DNA of 64,000 nt, taken from assembly GCF_031458135.1 (NCBI RefSeq), contig NZ_JAVDXW010000001.1, forward strand, positions 3,596,001 to 3,660,000, in the 5' to 3' direction. The notes under the pieces are model-generated. The model ran no database searches. It saw only the letters and a list, made by a program, of their open reading frames with translations, and was not told the DNA's origin. Numbering within the stretch: position 1 is the first letter of the stretch; every line of letters begins with the position of its first letter. Made by a program: the position numbers and the translations under genes. This DNA is from Haloactinomyces albus. Lineage in GTDB: Bacteria; Actinomycetota; Actinomycetes; Mycobacteriales; Pseudonocardiaceae. Below, in pieces: positions 26,671-36,026 of the stretch.

Positions 26671-27933
26671 ATGACTACCTTCAACGCCCCCAAGGGAATC
26701 CCCGAGTACTACCCGCCGGAGTCGGCGGGGTTCGTCGCCGTGCGGGAGACCCTCGCCGAGGCGGTGCGCCGCGCCGGCTACGGCTACATCGAGTTGCCGC
26801 TGTTCGAGGACACCGCGCTGTTCGCCCGGGGTGTCGGCGAGTCGACCGATGTGGTCAGCAAGGAGATGTACACCTTCGCCGATCAGGGCGGACGCTCGAT
26901 CACGCTGCGCCCGGAGGGCACGGCGGGAGTGATCCGGTCCGTGATCGAACACGGTCTCGATCGTGGTCAGCTTCCCCTCAAGCTCTACTACAGCGGCGCG
27001 TTCTTCCGGTACGAGCGGCCGCAGGCCGGCCGGTACCGGCAGTTGCAGCAGCTCGGTGTCGAGGCGATCGGAGTCGATGACCCCGCGCTCGACGCCGAGG
27101 TGATCGCCATCGCCGATGAGGGCTACCGCAGGCTCGGCATCACCGGGCACCGTATCGACCTCACCTCGCTCGGGGACAGCAGTTGCCGCCCCGAGTACCG
27201 GGCCAAGCTCCAGGAGTTCCTGCGTGGGCTGCCGCTGGACGAGGAGACGCGCAGGCGTGCCGAGCTCAATCCGCTGCGGGTGCTGGACGACAAACGCCCC
27301 GAGGTTCGGGAGATGGTGGCCGACGCGCCGCTCATGGTCGACCACCTCTCGGCGTCGGCCAAGGAACACTACGAACAGGTCAAAGGACACCTGTCCGACC
27401 TGGGAGTGCCGTTCACCGAGAATCCGTGGCTGGTGCGCGGCCTCGACTACTACACCAAGACCACCTTCGAATTCGTGCACGAGGGACTCGGCTCCCAGTC
27501 CGGCATCGGCGGTGGGGGCCGCTACGACGGGCTCATGGCCGAGCTGGGAGGTGCCGAACTGTCCGGGGTGGGCTTCGGGCTCGGACTGGACCGCACCCTG
27601 CTGGCGTGCGAGGTCGAGGGCCTGACTCCCGGCGACCCGGCACGCTGCGACGTCTACTGCGTCCCGCTGGGCGAGGCCGCCAAGCGGCGACTGGTCGAGA
27701 CGGCCGGTGATCTGCGGCGCGCGGGCGTCCGTGTCGAGATGGCCTACGGCGGCAAGGGACTCAAGGGAGCGATGAAGGCCGCCGACCGCTCCGGAGCTCG
27801 TGTCGCGCTCGTGCTCGGAGAGCGTGACCTGGAGTCCGGTACGGTGCAGCTCAAGGAGCTGGCGAGCGGCGAGCAGCGCACGGTCGGAGTGGACTCGGTC
27901 ACCGACGAGGTCCGGGCGGAACTCGCGCGATGA
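26671..27933 (+). CDS. hisS: Histidyl-tRNA synthetase
   Basis: Class II synthetase of 420 residues. Motif 2 region [15 protein letters not shown], the His-specific [14 protein letters not shown] and the glycine-rich [10 protein letters not shown] are all present, followed by an anticodon-binding domain (~325-420). The ATG at 26671 starts with the usual N-terminal [10 protein letters not shown]. Overlaps the next gene by 4 bases (ATGA). Confidence 0.97.
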   Translation: MTTFNAPKGIPEYYPPESAGFVAVRETLAEAVRRAGYGYIELPLFEDTALFARGVGESTDVVSKEMYTFADQGGRSITLRPEGTAGVIRSVIEHGLDRGQLPLKLYYSGAFFRYERPQAGRYRQLQQLGVEAIGVDDPALDAEVIAIADEGYRRLGITGHRIDLTSLGDSSCRPEYRAKLQEFLRGLPLDEETRRRAELNPLRVLDDKRPEVREMVADAPLMVDHLSASAKEHYEQVKGHLSDLGVPFTENPWLVRGLDYYTKTTFEFVHEGLGSQSGIGGGGRYDGLMAELGGAELSGVGFGLGLDRTLLACEVEGLTPGDPARCDVYCVPLGEAAKRRLVETAGDLRRAGVRVEMAYGGKGLKGAMKAADRSGARVALVLGERDLESGTVQLKELASGEQRTVGVDSVTDEVRAELAR

Positions 27934-28565
27934 CCGATGAGGAGGCCGTTTCGCTCGACCTGCTCGAGCGTGCCGCGATCCGCAAGCGTGCCCGCAATGT
28001 TGCTCTCGCGGCGGTGGTGGTCGGTGCCGCTTGTGGCGGGATCGTCGGTCTGTTCTTCGGTCCCCTCGGGTTCTTCATCACCGGTGGCGTCCTTGCCCTG
28101 CCGCTGTTGCTGCTGGCTTATGGTGACTCCCGCAAGACGTACTGGTTGCGCGGTACCGAGCTCGCGGCTCGTGCTTTCGGTACGCGCGTGGTCGACCTGC
28201 GCACTGCGCGGAGAATGGATGTGCTGGTCACCGACCTGCGAGGGATGCGGACGGTGAGCCTGCTGGTGAGCGGCCCGCCGAAGGGCAAGGCGCTCAACAT
28301 CGCCGTGGCCATGTATGCCGGGACCGGCGGCAAGGAGCTCGGGGTCTACTCGCTGCGGCGGCTGGCCGATGCGCTGGCGAGTATCGGTGATACCCGCGCA
28401 CTGGTGCTCTCGGATCTGCTGGTGGCGCAGTTGAAGTCGGAGGCACGGGGTGACGCGGCTGCCGAACGGCCGTTGTATCGGCTCGCCTCGCTGGCGCCGC
28501 AGGGTCGAATGGCCCAGACTCTTCGGTCCGACGACGTGGCCAGGTTCGTGACCAGCCTGGGCTGA
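27930..28565 (+). CDS. Uncharacterised membrane protein coupled to hisS
   Basis: 211 residues. An acidic start is followed by two adjacent hydrophobic segments (~23-65) and then a soluble domain of ~145 residues with alternating basic and hydrophobic strands. Not recognised as a named family. The start overlaps the hisS stop (ATGA), so it is translated with hisS. The next gene, also a membrane protein, begins 15 bases later. The pair may form one membrane module; function unknown. Confidence 0.75.
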   Translation: MTDEEAVSLDLLERAAIRKRARNVALAAVVVGAACGGIVGLFFGPLGFFITGGVLALPLLLLAYGDSRKTYWLRGTELAARAFGTRVVDLRTARRMDVLVTDLRGMRTVSLLVSGPPKGKALNIAVAMYAGTGGKELGVYSLRRLADALASIGDTRALVLSDLLVAQLKSEARGDAAAERPLYRLASLAPQGRMAQTLRSDDVARFVTSLG

Positions 28566-28580
28566 CGAAAGGAGCGTTCG

Positions 28581-29051
28581 TTGTCCCGGCCTCCCCCGGA
28601 AGCCAAGGACCGGTATCGCCGCGGCCTGATGACCTCGATCGTCAACAACAGTTCCGCGTTCGGCTTTTCCGTGATGATCACCACGACCTACGGGATGCTG
28701 GGGACGTTTCACGGCAGCCCTTCGGCGTTCGAGGTGATGCTGTTCGCGTTGGGTGCCGTGGTCGCCGTCTCGGTGATCGAGGCCGTGGCCTCGAACGGCT
28801 TCCGCCGCAGGCCACGCACCCATCCTGCGGAGGTCATGCTGCTGGGGACGGCGGCGAATCTCCTCTCGGTGGCTGTCTCGCTCGCGGTCGCCTACGCTGC
28901 GGGCAGGTGGCTTGTCGAGCCGCTGGTGTGGTCACTGGCTCCGTTGCTCGCCGCGGCGGTGTACGTACTGGTGGAGTCCGCGGAACTGGCGATCGCCGAA
29001 GGTGTCCAGCAGCGGGTGTTCGGCGACCGGGGAGCCGAGTCCGATGAGTAG
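28581..29051 (+). CDS. Uncharacterised four-helix membrane protein
   Basis: 156 residues with about four membrane segments (~22-42, 50-70, 88-108, 115-135) and a basic RRRPRTH loop on one side. The TTG at 28581 is supported by AAAGGAGC just upstream. Not recognised. It follows the hisS-coupled membrane gene by 15 bases on the same strand and converges with a HTH regulator gene at 29104. Confidence 0.72.
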   Translation: MSRPPPEAKDRYRRGLMTSIVNNSSAFGFSVMITTTYGMLGTFHGSPSAFEVMLFALGAVVAVSVIEAVASNGFRRRPRTHPAEVMLLGTAANLLSVAVSLAVAYAAGRWLVEPLVWSLAPLLAAAVYVLVESAELAIAEGVQQRVFGDRGAESDE

Positions 29052-29103
29052 CACCGCCTTGCCGCCACCGGCCCGTGAGGCGGAATGAGCCCGAGATCGG
29101 TTC

Positions 29104-30177
29104 TCAGCGGGCGTGGATGCCCGGTTCGGTCAGACGTGGTGGTACTACGGCTTCGGCGGATCGAGGACCGGACGAGGGTGCTGTGGCCGGTTCCCATCGG
29201 GCACAGAACGAAGCCTGGCCGAGGTCGAGTACGACGGCGTGCGTGCGGCCGTACTGGTCCACCGTGAGTGGTTTGGGCCTGTCGATTTCCTGGCCGTCCG
29301 GGTGAGCCACGTAGCTTTCGCAGTTCAGCGGCGGTCTGTCTGGGTCGAACTGCAGCTCGAGCAAGTACTCCCGGATGGGCAGGCGGAACCGACGAGAGTA
29401 GGTGTGGTCCTGATTCCTGTTGCGGAGGCTCTCGGGTGCGGGAACCACCTCGTACTCCATGAGTACCGTCTCGCCGCGTTCGAGCGTGCGATCGAACAGC
29501 AACTCCGCGACCACCACTCCTCGGTCGTGGTCGGTGCGGACCCGACCGAGTCGACAGGAGCGCAGCGCACGGATGGTCGGCGGGGTCACATCGGTTCCCT
29601 CGCTGTCGAAGACCGTCACCCAGCGATCGACGCCGTTGCGCTCCGCTTGGACGAGTTGGCGCATGCGCGCCTTGACCTGGGCGCCGTCACCGTCGATGTG
29701 GACCACGTCGTGCTGGCTGAGCCGGGTGAGGTTGCTGTCGTGGCTGGTGTCGACCTGGGCGAGCAGTTCCACTGCGGAGGCGCTGTCCGACCACAGACTG
29801 GTCAGCGGTGGCGTGTCCCCGGTCCCTCGGGTGCGTCCGCGTGGCCGTGGCGGGCCCAGCAGCGCCGAAAGCGCGCCGTCGGGCACTCCCAGGACGTTTT
29901 CGAGTTGTTGCAGGGCCAGCAGGGACTCCGGTCGTTCGGGGCGGCGGCGGCCGGATTGCCAGTAGCTCAATGCGGTGATGCTGACGGGGGTACCTCGGGA
30001 GTTCAGGCGGTGCTGGATGCGCTCGAGACTGAGTCGGCTGCTCCGGATCGCGGTGCGCAGTGCCTCCTCGAACGGCCCGGTGCGCAGGAGTCTCGACAGT
30101 TGGGTGGGATTCGGGTGCGATCGCGCATTGCCCGCGCTCGGCGCAGTCGGCGGCATTCCTGGCTCCGGACCGGCCAT
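29104..30177 (-). CDS. Helix-turn-helix regulator with a large unassigned C-terminal domain
   Basis: 357 residues. The region ~35-100 looks like an XRE-type DNA-binding domain (SLERIQHRLNSRG, then ITALSYWQSGRRRPERPES), followed by a Pro/Arg-rich linker and a ~230-residue domain rich in beta strands (DRWVTVFDSEG, LMEYEVVPAPES, RFRLPIREYLLELQF) with no family I can name. The ATG at 30177 has AGGAGTAAC upstream. An inverted repeat at 30195-30212 lies in its promoter, suggesting autoregulation. Convergent with the two small membrane genes. Confidence 0.75.
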   Translation of the reverse strand: MAGPEPGMPPTAPSAGNARSHPNPTQLSRLLRTGPFEEALRTAIRSSRLSLERIQHRLNSRGTPVSITALSYWQSGRRRPERPESLLALQQLENVLGVPDGALSALLGPPRPRGRTRGTGDTPPLTSLWSDSASAVELLAQVDTSHDSNLTRLSQHDVVHIDGDGAQVKARMRQLVQAERNGVDRWVTVFDSEGTDVTPPTIRALRSCRLGRVRTDHDRGVVVAELLFDRTLERGETVLMEYEVVPAPESLRNRNQDHTYSRRFRLPIREYLLELQFDPDRPPLNCESYVAHPDGQEIDRPKPLTVDQYGRTHAVVLDLGQASFCARWEPATAPSSGPRSAEAVVPPRLTEPGIHAR

Positions 30178-30194
30178 TGTTACTCCTCGTGTTT

Positions 30195-30227
30195 GTCTGT
30201 TTTGTCACAGACGTTAAATGAATTCAT
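30195..30227. promoter_or_regulatory. Palindromic operator candidates for the HTH gene
   Basis: GTCTGT-N6-ACAGAC (30195-30212) is a perfect inverted repeat, and ATGAATTCAT (30218-30227) is a perfect palindrome. Both lie within 50 bases upstream of the HTH gene in an unusually AT-rich patch. Confidence 0.45.
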
Positions 30228-30589
30228 CTCGCAGGTGCAACGATGACGGAGAAATGGCGATTCTTTGCCACGATGCTCCGTGCCCCTGCGTCCGTATCGG
30301 GGATGTCCTCGGTATACGAGTCGCCCTCGGTGCGCGGGCGACCCCGGCCGTTTTCCGGAAAGGGCCGAGGTCGGATGGTCCCGGTAAATTGCCGAGGAGT
30401 ACGAAAAATTGCGGTTCCTTACTCCGGTCGGAGCCCGTACTCGTCGCCCGTTCGTACCCGTGCCGTCCCCGGTTCGCTCCTGCGGTGGAGTCCGTGCCGG
30501 TTCGGTTTCGGTGGTGCACGCCGCCGGTGTGGGAAACCTGCTGGACGGTGCGGTGGCGACATTGGATAACCTGGGTGGCCTCCCGCATC

Positions 30590-30630
30590 GGAAGGGCGTA
30601 CCGGCAGCAGGTGTGCAGGAAGGCCCTTCC
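30590..30630 (+). other. Leader hairpin candidate before aspS
   Basis: GGAAGGGC (30590-30597) pairs perfectly with GCCCTTCC (30623-30630) in the transcribed leader, ending 17 bases before the GAGGAG ribosome-binding site. May be a structural leader or chance. Confidence 0.3.
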
Positions 30631-30662
30631 CGTCGCTTCCATCGAAGAGGAGATCAATACCC

Positions 30663-32480
30663 GTGATGCGCACGCACGAGGCCGGATCACTCCGCACCGG
30701 TCATGCCGGGCAGTCCGTCACCCTGAGTGGCTGGGTGGCGCGTCGCCGTGATCACGGAGGAGTGATCTTCATCGATCTGCGGGATGCCTCCGGCGTCGCG
30801 CAGGTTGTTTTCCGCGAGGGCGAGATGGCCGAGCGCGCGCACCGGCTGCGCGCCGAGTTCTGCATTCGCATCACCGGAGAGGTCGTCCGTAGGCCCGCGG
30901 GCAACGAGAATCCCGAGATCGGTACGGGCGAGGTCGAGATCACCGTGACCGACCTGGAGGTGCTCTCGGAGTCCGCGCCGCTGCCGTTTCCGCTGGACGA
31001 GCATCTGGAGACCAGCGAGGAGGTCCGGCTGCGGTACCGGTATCTCGACCTGCGGCGTCCGGGACCTGCCCGGACCATCCGGATGCGCAGCGAGGTCAAT
31101 CGGATCGCGCGGCAGGTGCTGCACGACCGTGAGTTCATCGAGGTCGAGACTCCGACGATGACCCGCTCCACCCCGGAGGGCGCGCGCGACTTCCTGATCC
31201 CGGCACGGCTGCAGCCGGGCAGTTGGTATGCGCTCCCACAGTCACCGCAACTGTTCAAGCAGTTGCTGATGGTCGGTGGGCTGGAGCGCTACTTCCAGAT
31301 CGCTCGCTGTTACCGGGACGAGGACTTCCGGGCCGACCGGCAACCGGAGTTCACCCAGCTCGACCTCGAGATGAGTTTCGTCGACCAGGAGGACGTCATC
31401 GAGGTGAGCGAGCAGGTCATCACGTCGCTGTGGCGTGAGCTCGCCGACCACGAGATCGAACGGCCGATCTCGCGCATCAGCTATGCCGACGCGATGGCCC
31501 GGTACGGGACGGACAAGCCCGACCTGCGTTTCGGCGTCGAACTCACCGAACTCACCGACTACTTCCGGGACACGCCGTTCCGGGTCTTCCAGGCCCCGTA
31601 TGTCGGCGCGGTGGTCATGCCCGGCGGTGCCGACCAGCCGCGCAGGCAGCTGGATGCCTGGCAGGAGTGGGCCAAGCAGCGTGGTGCCAAGGGGCTCGCC
31701 TATGTGCTCGTGGGTGAGGACGGCACGCTGTCCGGCCCGGTCGCCAAGAACCTGTCCGACAGCGAGCGCGACGGTCTCGCCAAAACCGTGAGCGCGTCCC
31801 CCGGTGACTGTGTGTTCTTCGCCGCAGGTCCACGTTCGTCCTCGCGGGCTCTGCTGGGCGCGGTACGGCTGGAGATCGCCGACCACTGCGGCCTGGTCGA
31901 TCAGCACGCCTGGTCCTTCGTGTGGGTCGTGGACGCCCCCATGTTCGAATCGGTGGCCGACACCGACGACGTCACGGTGGGATCCAGCCGTTGGACGGCT
32001 GTGCACCACCCGTTCACCGCGCCGAACCCCGAGTGGGCGGACAGTTTCGACCAGGACCCCGAGAACGCGATCGCCAGTGCTTACGATCTCGTGTGCAACG
32101 GCAACGAGATCGGTGGCGGCTCGGTCCGTATCCACCGGCCGGAGATGCAGGAGCGAGTCTTCGACGTGCTGGGGATCTCGGAGGAGCAAGCCAAGGACAA
32201 GTTCGGGTTTCTGCTGGAGGCCTTCAAGTACGGCCCCCCGCCGCACGGTGGTGTCGCCTTCGGTTGGGACCGGATCTGCATGCTGCTCGCCGATGCCGAT
32301 TCGTTGCGAGAGGTGATCGCTTTCCCCAAGAGCGGAGGCGGTTTCGACCCGTTGACCGGTGCACCCGCTCCGATCACGGCCGAGCAGCGCAAGGAGGCCG
32401 GTGTGGATGCCAAGCCCGCTGCCGGTCCCGCGGACAGCATCTCGGTCGAACCACAGGGCATGGTGGAAAAGCAGGGCTGA
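30663..32480 (+). CDS. aspS: Aspartyl-tRNA synthetase, probably non-discriminating (Asp/Asn)
   Basis: 605 residues: OB-fold anticodon domain (~1-105), class II core with [29 protein letters not shown] and the [12 protein letters not shown] motif 3, and the bacterial GAD insertion. His30 in RRRDHGG and Gly79 in RRPAGN (numbered from the ATG at 30666) are the residues that in Pseudomonas-type enzymes go with charging both tRNA-Asp and tRNA-Asn. That would need GatCAB to make Asn-tRNA. Start is GTG 30663 or ATG 30666; GAGGAG at 30647-30652 is slightly better placed for the GTG. Confidence 0.95.
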   Translation: MMRTHEAGSLRTGHAGQSVTLSGWVARRRDHGGVIFIDLRDASGVAQVVFREGEMAERAHRLRAEFCIRITGEVVRRPAGNENPEIGTGEVEITVTDLEVLSESAPLPFPLDEHLETSEEVRLRYRYLDLRRPGPARTIRMRSEVNRIARQVLHDREFIEVETPTMTRSTPEGARDFLIPARLQPGSWYALPQSPQLFKQLLMVGGLERYFQIARCYRDEDFRADRQPEFTQLDLEMSFVDQEDVIEVSEQVITSLWRELADHEIERPISRISYADAMARYGTDKPDLRFGVELTELTDYFRDTPFRVFQAPYVGAVVMPGGADQPRRQLDAWQEWAKQRGAKGLAYVLVGEDGTLSGPVAKNLSDSERDGLAKTVSASPGDCVFFAAGPRSSSRALLGAVRLEIADHCGLVDQHAWSFVWVVDAPMFESVADTDDVTVGSSRWTAVHHPFTAPNPEWADSFDQDPENAIASAYDLVCNGNEIGGGSVRIHRPEMQERVFDVLGISEEQAKDKFGFLLEAFKYGPPPHGGVAFGWDRICMLLADADSLREVIAFPKSGGGFDPLTGAPAPITAEQRKEAGVDAKPAAGPADSISVEPQGMVEKQG

Positions 32481-32485
32481 ATCGA

Positions 32486-32513
32486 GGCGAGCAGCGCGTG
32501 CGTGCTGCTCGCC
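32486..32513. terminator. Hairpin terminator after aspS
   Basis: GGCGAGCAGC (32486-32495) pairs perfectly with GCTGCTCGCC (32504-32513), 5 bases after the aspS stop. There is no T-tract. Confidence 0.6.
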
Positions 32514-32752
32514 CCACCGGCGTGCGCTTCGGTTGATGCCCGGTTGTAGCACCGTTGGATGAATAGTGTGCACGCTTGGAGGTTGCCGACTCGTTCGTGT
32601 CGGCGTACCCGTAGGGAGGGGACGGTGTGCGCGCCGTCGACACCGCGTGTGTGCAAGTGATGGCCGGTCGTGTGTCACTTGACCGGTGAGGTCGATCCGA
32701 AATCGCGTGAGCGCGGTTCGAAACCGTGTGAGAGCGGTAGGGTCTGGAGACG

Positions 32753-33961
32753 ATGAGCGTGGAAATCACCACCGGCCCGCCGGAGGTTCGTGTCCCCGCG
32801 AGCTCGGAAGTGACCGACACCGTCGGTACTGCGGAATCCGTGCTCGCCAGCAGGACGGGTGCACCGGTCCGGCTCGCCGACGCCGAGGATCTCGGTGGTA
32901 GCGACCGTTCGGTCGTCATGCGGGTACGAGTCGCCGAAACTCCGTTCGAACTCCCGCGCACGCTCGTGGTCAAGCACTACGGGGCTCCTTCGCCCTCGGG
33001 GGAGCGTTCCGATCCGTTCGCGCACGAGGCCGCGAGTTGCCAGTTGGCCACCGCCCTTCCACCCGAGATCCGTGTCGGTCCGGAGCTGATCGCCCAGGAC
33101 AGTGACCGGCGATTGCTGGTGCTGGAGGATCTCGGGCGCGGCTCGACGCTGGCCGATGTCCTGTTCGCCGACGATCCCCGGGCGGCCGAGCGGGCCCTGC
33201 TCGCCTGGGCGAGGTCGCTGGGGCGGCTGCACACGACGATGGCGGGCCGCGAGGCCGACTTCGACGCGCTGATGCGCAGGATCGGTGCGACTTCCTGGAC
33301 GGACCCGGTCGCCGACGATATCCGGCAAGCGCTCTCGGAGTTGCCGGAACTGCTCGAGCAGACGCTCGGTGTGACGACGCCGCAAGCCGTGACCGACCGG
33401 TTGGCCGGGGCGGCGCAACTGCTCGGGCCCGGGAAGTACCGCTCTTTCAGCCCCTCGGATATCTGCCCGGACAACAGTCTGGTGACCGGCAACGGGGTCC
33501 GCTTCCTGGATTTCGAGTGGGCCTGTGTGCGTGATATCGCGCTGGACGCCGCCTATCTCCAGTTCCCGTTCCCGTCGTCGTGGTGCTCGTATGCGATGCC
33601 GGAAAGCCTGGCTGAGAGCATGCTCGCGACCTGGCGCTCGGAGGTTGTCGAGGTATGGCCGGATCTGGACGAGGACGAGGTGCTCGGGCCGAGGCTCTTC
33701 GACGCCCAGATGCTCTGGGTGTGGGTTTCGACGTGGTGGTTCCTCCCCCGCTCCGGGCAGTCCGATACGCCGATTGCCGCCCACATGCCCTCACCTCGGC
33801 GTAGCACGGCTCTTGCCGACCGGTGGCAGCGGTTGCGTACCGACGCCGAATCCGTGGGAGTTTCCGAGGTCGCCGAGTACGCGAGCAGGGTGGTGGAGGC
33901 GCTCGTGGAGCGCTTCGGCTCCGGTGCGCTCGAGCTGCGCACCTATCCGGCATTTCGTTGA
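32753..33961 (+). CDS. Phosphotransferase-fold protein (APH/choline kinase-like)
   Basis: 402 residues with the two-lobe aminoglycoside phosphotransferase fold. Nucleotide-side strand LLVLEDLG is at ~123-130. The catalytic loop reads SPSDICPDN: Asp236 and Asn241 are kept but the His two residues before the Asp is Pro. The metal-binding LDFE follows. It may act on a small metabolite; resistance is not implied. The ATG at 32753 is preceded by TAGGGT (32738-32743) as a -10, implying a very short leader containing GGAG. It stands alone between aspS and a SulP gene. Confidence 0.75.
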   Translation: MSVEITTGPPEVRVPASSEVTDTVGTAESVLASRTGAPVRLADAEDLGGSDRSVVMRVRVAETPFELPRTLVVKHYGAPSPSGERSDPFAHEAASCQLATALPPEIRVGPELIAQDSDRRLLVLEDLGRGSTLADVLFADDPRAAERALLAWARSLGRLHTTMAGREADFDALMRRIGATSWTDPVADDIRQALSELPELLEQTLGVTTPQAVTDRLAGAAQLLGPGKYRSFSPSDICPDNSLVTGNGVRFLDFEWACVRDIALDAAYLQFPFPSSWCSYAMPESLAESMLATWRSEVVEVWPDLDEDEVLGPRLFDAQMLWVWVSTWWFLPRSGQSDTPIAAHMPSPRRSTALADRWQRLRTDAESVGVSEVAEYASRVVEALVERFGSGALELRTYPAFR

Positions 33962-34451
33962 CGCGACTGTCCGTGTCCGTGACCGGGCGTTGCGAACCAC
34001 TTTGCCGTGAACAACGAGTGAATTGTTTCCGACCGATGCGGTAACGGATCCGGGTGGAGCGCGCGGCGGAATTTCATCGTCGATGCTCGTGCGCCCGAAT
34101 TCTTTTCTTCGATAATTCATTCGAGTTAAAAATTGTCGTCCGAATGGGTGATGGAATCCGCACGGTGCGGCACCGGATGCAGGATCCGCGTCCTGTGCCG
34201 ATGAAGTGATCATCGGATACCGTGCGTACGGAATTTCGATGGTCGTACCTGCGATCCGGCCTGCCGTTGGCGGGTGTCCGAAAAGCAACGTGCATTCGAA
34301 TTCTCCGGAGGTGCCGGTAGGTGGACGGACTCGCTCGGCGACGAGGGCAGGGCACTGCCTGCACACAGAGCTTTGCGTAGCGAGCCCACCAGGCCGTGAA
34401 CGCGCTCGGAGGCATGTGCGGACGGCCTTTCCCGATCTCAGGGAGTCAATC
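33962..34451. other. 490-base gap before the SulP gene
   Basis: No gene is supported. An AT-rich stretch at about 34095-34135 is unlike the surroundings and may be a promoter. An inverted repeat CCGCAC-g-GTGCGG lies at 34158-34170. GGGAG at 34441-34445 is the ribosome-binding site of the next gene. Confidence 0.45.
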
Positions 34452-35993
34452 GTGACAACGCGACTCGAATCACCCCCCGCAGCGGAGGCCCACGGTCGTC
34501 GACCGTGGTTCACGAGGGGATTCACCAAGGAAAGCCTCGCTGCCGATGTGGCTGCGTCTTTCGTGGTGTTCCTGGTGGCGCTGCCGTTGTGCATCGGTAT
34601 TGCCGTCGCCTCGGGCGTGCCCGCCGAACTGGGCATCATCACTGGTGTGGTCGGTGGCCTGGTGGTCGGCTTCCTGCCCGGAAGCACCATGCAGGTCAGT
34701 GGCCCCGCCGCCGGCCTGACCGTGCTGGTGTCCTCGACGGTGGCCGAGCAGGGCCTGGCCATGCTCGGTGTCATCGTGCTCGGCGCGGGCCTGCTGCAGA
34801 TGCTGCTGGCGATGAGCAGGCTCGGCACTTGGTTTCGGGCCATCTCCCCGTCGGTGGTGCAGGGAATGCTCGCCGGGATCGGCGTGGTGCTCCTGCTGGG
34901 CCAGATCTACCCGGCCGGTGGATTCGAACAGCCCATGAGCACTGCCGGGAAGATCGCGGGTATCCCGGCGTTGGCCACCGCGATGGTGAGTACGCCGGTC
35001 GGTCTCAGCGGGCTGAGCATCACCGTCTTCACCTTGGTGGTCATGGGACTCTGGAATCGACTGCCCCAGCGCATTCGGATGGTGCCCGCGGCACTGGTCG
35101 CCGTGGTGGCCGCAGGCCTGGTCGCCTCCGTGTCCGGTCTGCCGCTGAGCACGATCGAGATCGGAGCACTGTTCGAAGCGATCGACGTCCCCTCGTTCGG
35201 TGCTTTCGAGGGGCTGGCCGACACGGCCGTGCTCGGCGCGATCCTGACCTTCGCGCTGATCGCCTCGTGCGAGAGCCTGTTCAGTGCCGCCGGGATCGAT
35301 CGGATGCACGACGGTGCGAAGACCCGGTACAACAAGGAGTTGATGGCCCAGGGCGCTGGTAACACGGTCTGTGGCCTGCTCGGTGCACTGCCGCTGACGG
35401 CGGTGATCGTGCGCAGTTCGACGAACCTGCGAGCGGGTGCGCGCACCAAGCTCTCGCGGGTCCTGCACGGCGTGTGGATGTTGCTGTTCGTGGTCCTGTT
35501 GCCGGGCGTCCTGTCCTACCTCCCCAGTGCGGCGCTGGCGGCGCTGCTGCTCCACGCAGGCTGGAAGCTGATCGCGGTCCGCCACGTGGCGGAGCTGGTA
35601 CGCACCCACCGCTCCGAGGCGTTCGTGCTGGTCCTGACCGCCGTGCTGATCGTGCTCACCGACCTGCTGGTGGGCACGCTGACCGGGATTGCCGTCGCGA
35701 TCGTCAAGAGCGCGTGGGAGATGTCGCGGCTGTCGATTCACTCCAGCCACTCCGAGGACCATATCCAGATCGAGATCGGCGGCAACGCCACGTTCCTGCG
35801 CCTGCCTCATCTGCTGGACCACCTGGAGCAGCTACCGCTGACCAGCCGCGCGCACGTCGATCTGAGTTCGGTGCGTCACCTCGACCGTGCCTGCGAGCAG
35901 GCCGTCGAGAACTGGGTCGCCCAGCGTCGCAGAAGTGCCTGCGCGGTGGAGGTGGCCATGCCCGCTCATCCGAGTTGGAGGCTCCGGCAGTAG
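34452..35993 (+). CDS. SulP-family anion transporter
   Basis: 513 residues with about 11-12 membrane segments. Family landmarks: VALPLCIGIAVASGVPAELGIITGVVGG in the first helices and MQVSGPAAGLTVLV in the anion-binding region. The C-terminal ~75 residues are a reduced STAS-like domain (HIQIEIGGNATFL, RAHVDLSSVRHLD). Sequence character is closest to bacterial members that carry bicarbonate or sulfate; the substrate cannot be settled. No carbonic anhydrase domain is fused. The GTG at 34452 has GGGAG at 34441-34445. Confidence 0.88.
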   Translation: MTTRLESPPAAEAHGRRPWFTRGFTKESLAADVAASFVVFLVALPLCIGIAVASGVPAELGIITGVVGGLVVGFLPGSTMQVSGPAAGLTVLVSSTVAEQGLAMLGVIVLGAGLLQMLLAMSRLGTWFRAISPSVVQGMLAGIGVVLLLGQIYPAGGFEQPMSTAGKIAGIPALATAMVSTPVGLSGLSITVFTLVVMGLWNRLPQRIRMVPAALVAVVAAGLVASVSGLPLSTIEIGALFEAIDVPSFGAFEGLADTAVLGAILTFALIASCESLFSAAGIDRMHDGAKTRYNKELMAQGAGNTVCGLLGALPLTAVIVRSSTNLRAGARTKLSRVLHGVWMLLFVVLLPGVLSYLPSAALAALLLHAGWKLIAVRHVAELVRTHRSEAFVLVLTAVLIVLTDLLVGTLTGIAVAIVKSAWEMSRLSIHSSHSEDHIQIEIGGNATFLRLPHLLDHLEQLPLTSRAHVDLSSVRHLDRACEQAVENWVAQRRRSACAVEVAMPAHPSWRLRQ

Positions 35994-36013
35994 GAACTGT
36001 CGGGGTCGGCGGG

Positions 36014-36019
36014 TAGCGT
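36014..36019 (+). promoter_or_regulatory. Leaderless-type -10 for rarA
   Basis: TAGCGT is followed by exactly 7 bases and then the GTG start at 36027. This spacing places the transcription start at the start codon, the usual arrangement of leaderless actinobacterial genes. No ribosome-binding site is present. Confidence 0.6.
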
Positions 36020-36026
36020 CGGGCGC

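Larger units (their letters stand above)
30178..30662. other. 485-base divergent promoter region between the HTH gene and aspS
   Basis: No gene is supported here. The left end holds AT-rich palindromes near the HTH gene start. TAACCT near 30568 is a possible -10 for aspS, followed by a GGAAGGGC/GCCCTTCC hairpin and GAGGAG at 30647-30652. I see no T-box-like element. Confidence 0.5.

Noticed and set aside
30178-30662. Possible T-box or amino-acid riboswitch before aspS
   Set aside because: No T-box sequence, specifier hairpin or terminator/antiterminator pair seen; only a simple 8-bp hairpin.
32715-32740. tRNA-like T-arm (stem with TTCGAAA loop) before the phosphotransferase gene
   Set aside because: No matching acceptor stem, anticodon arm or D-arm can be built around it.
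33791-34843. Minus-strand 350-codon open frame across the gap before the SulP gene
   Set aside because: It runs antisense through two real genes and the intergenic part has no coding character or start signal.
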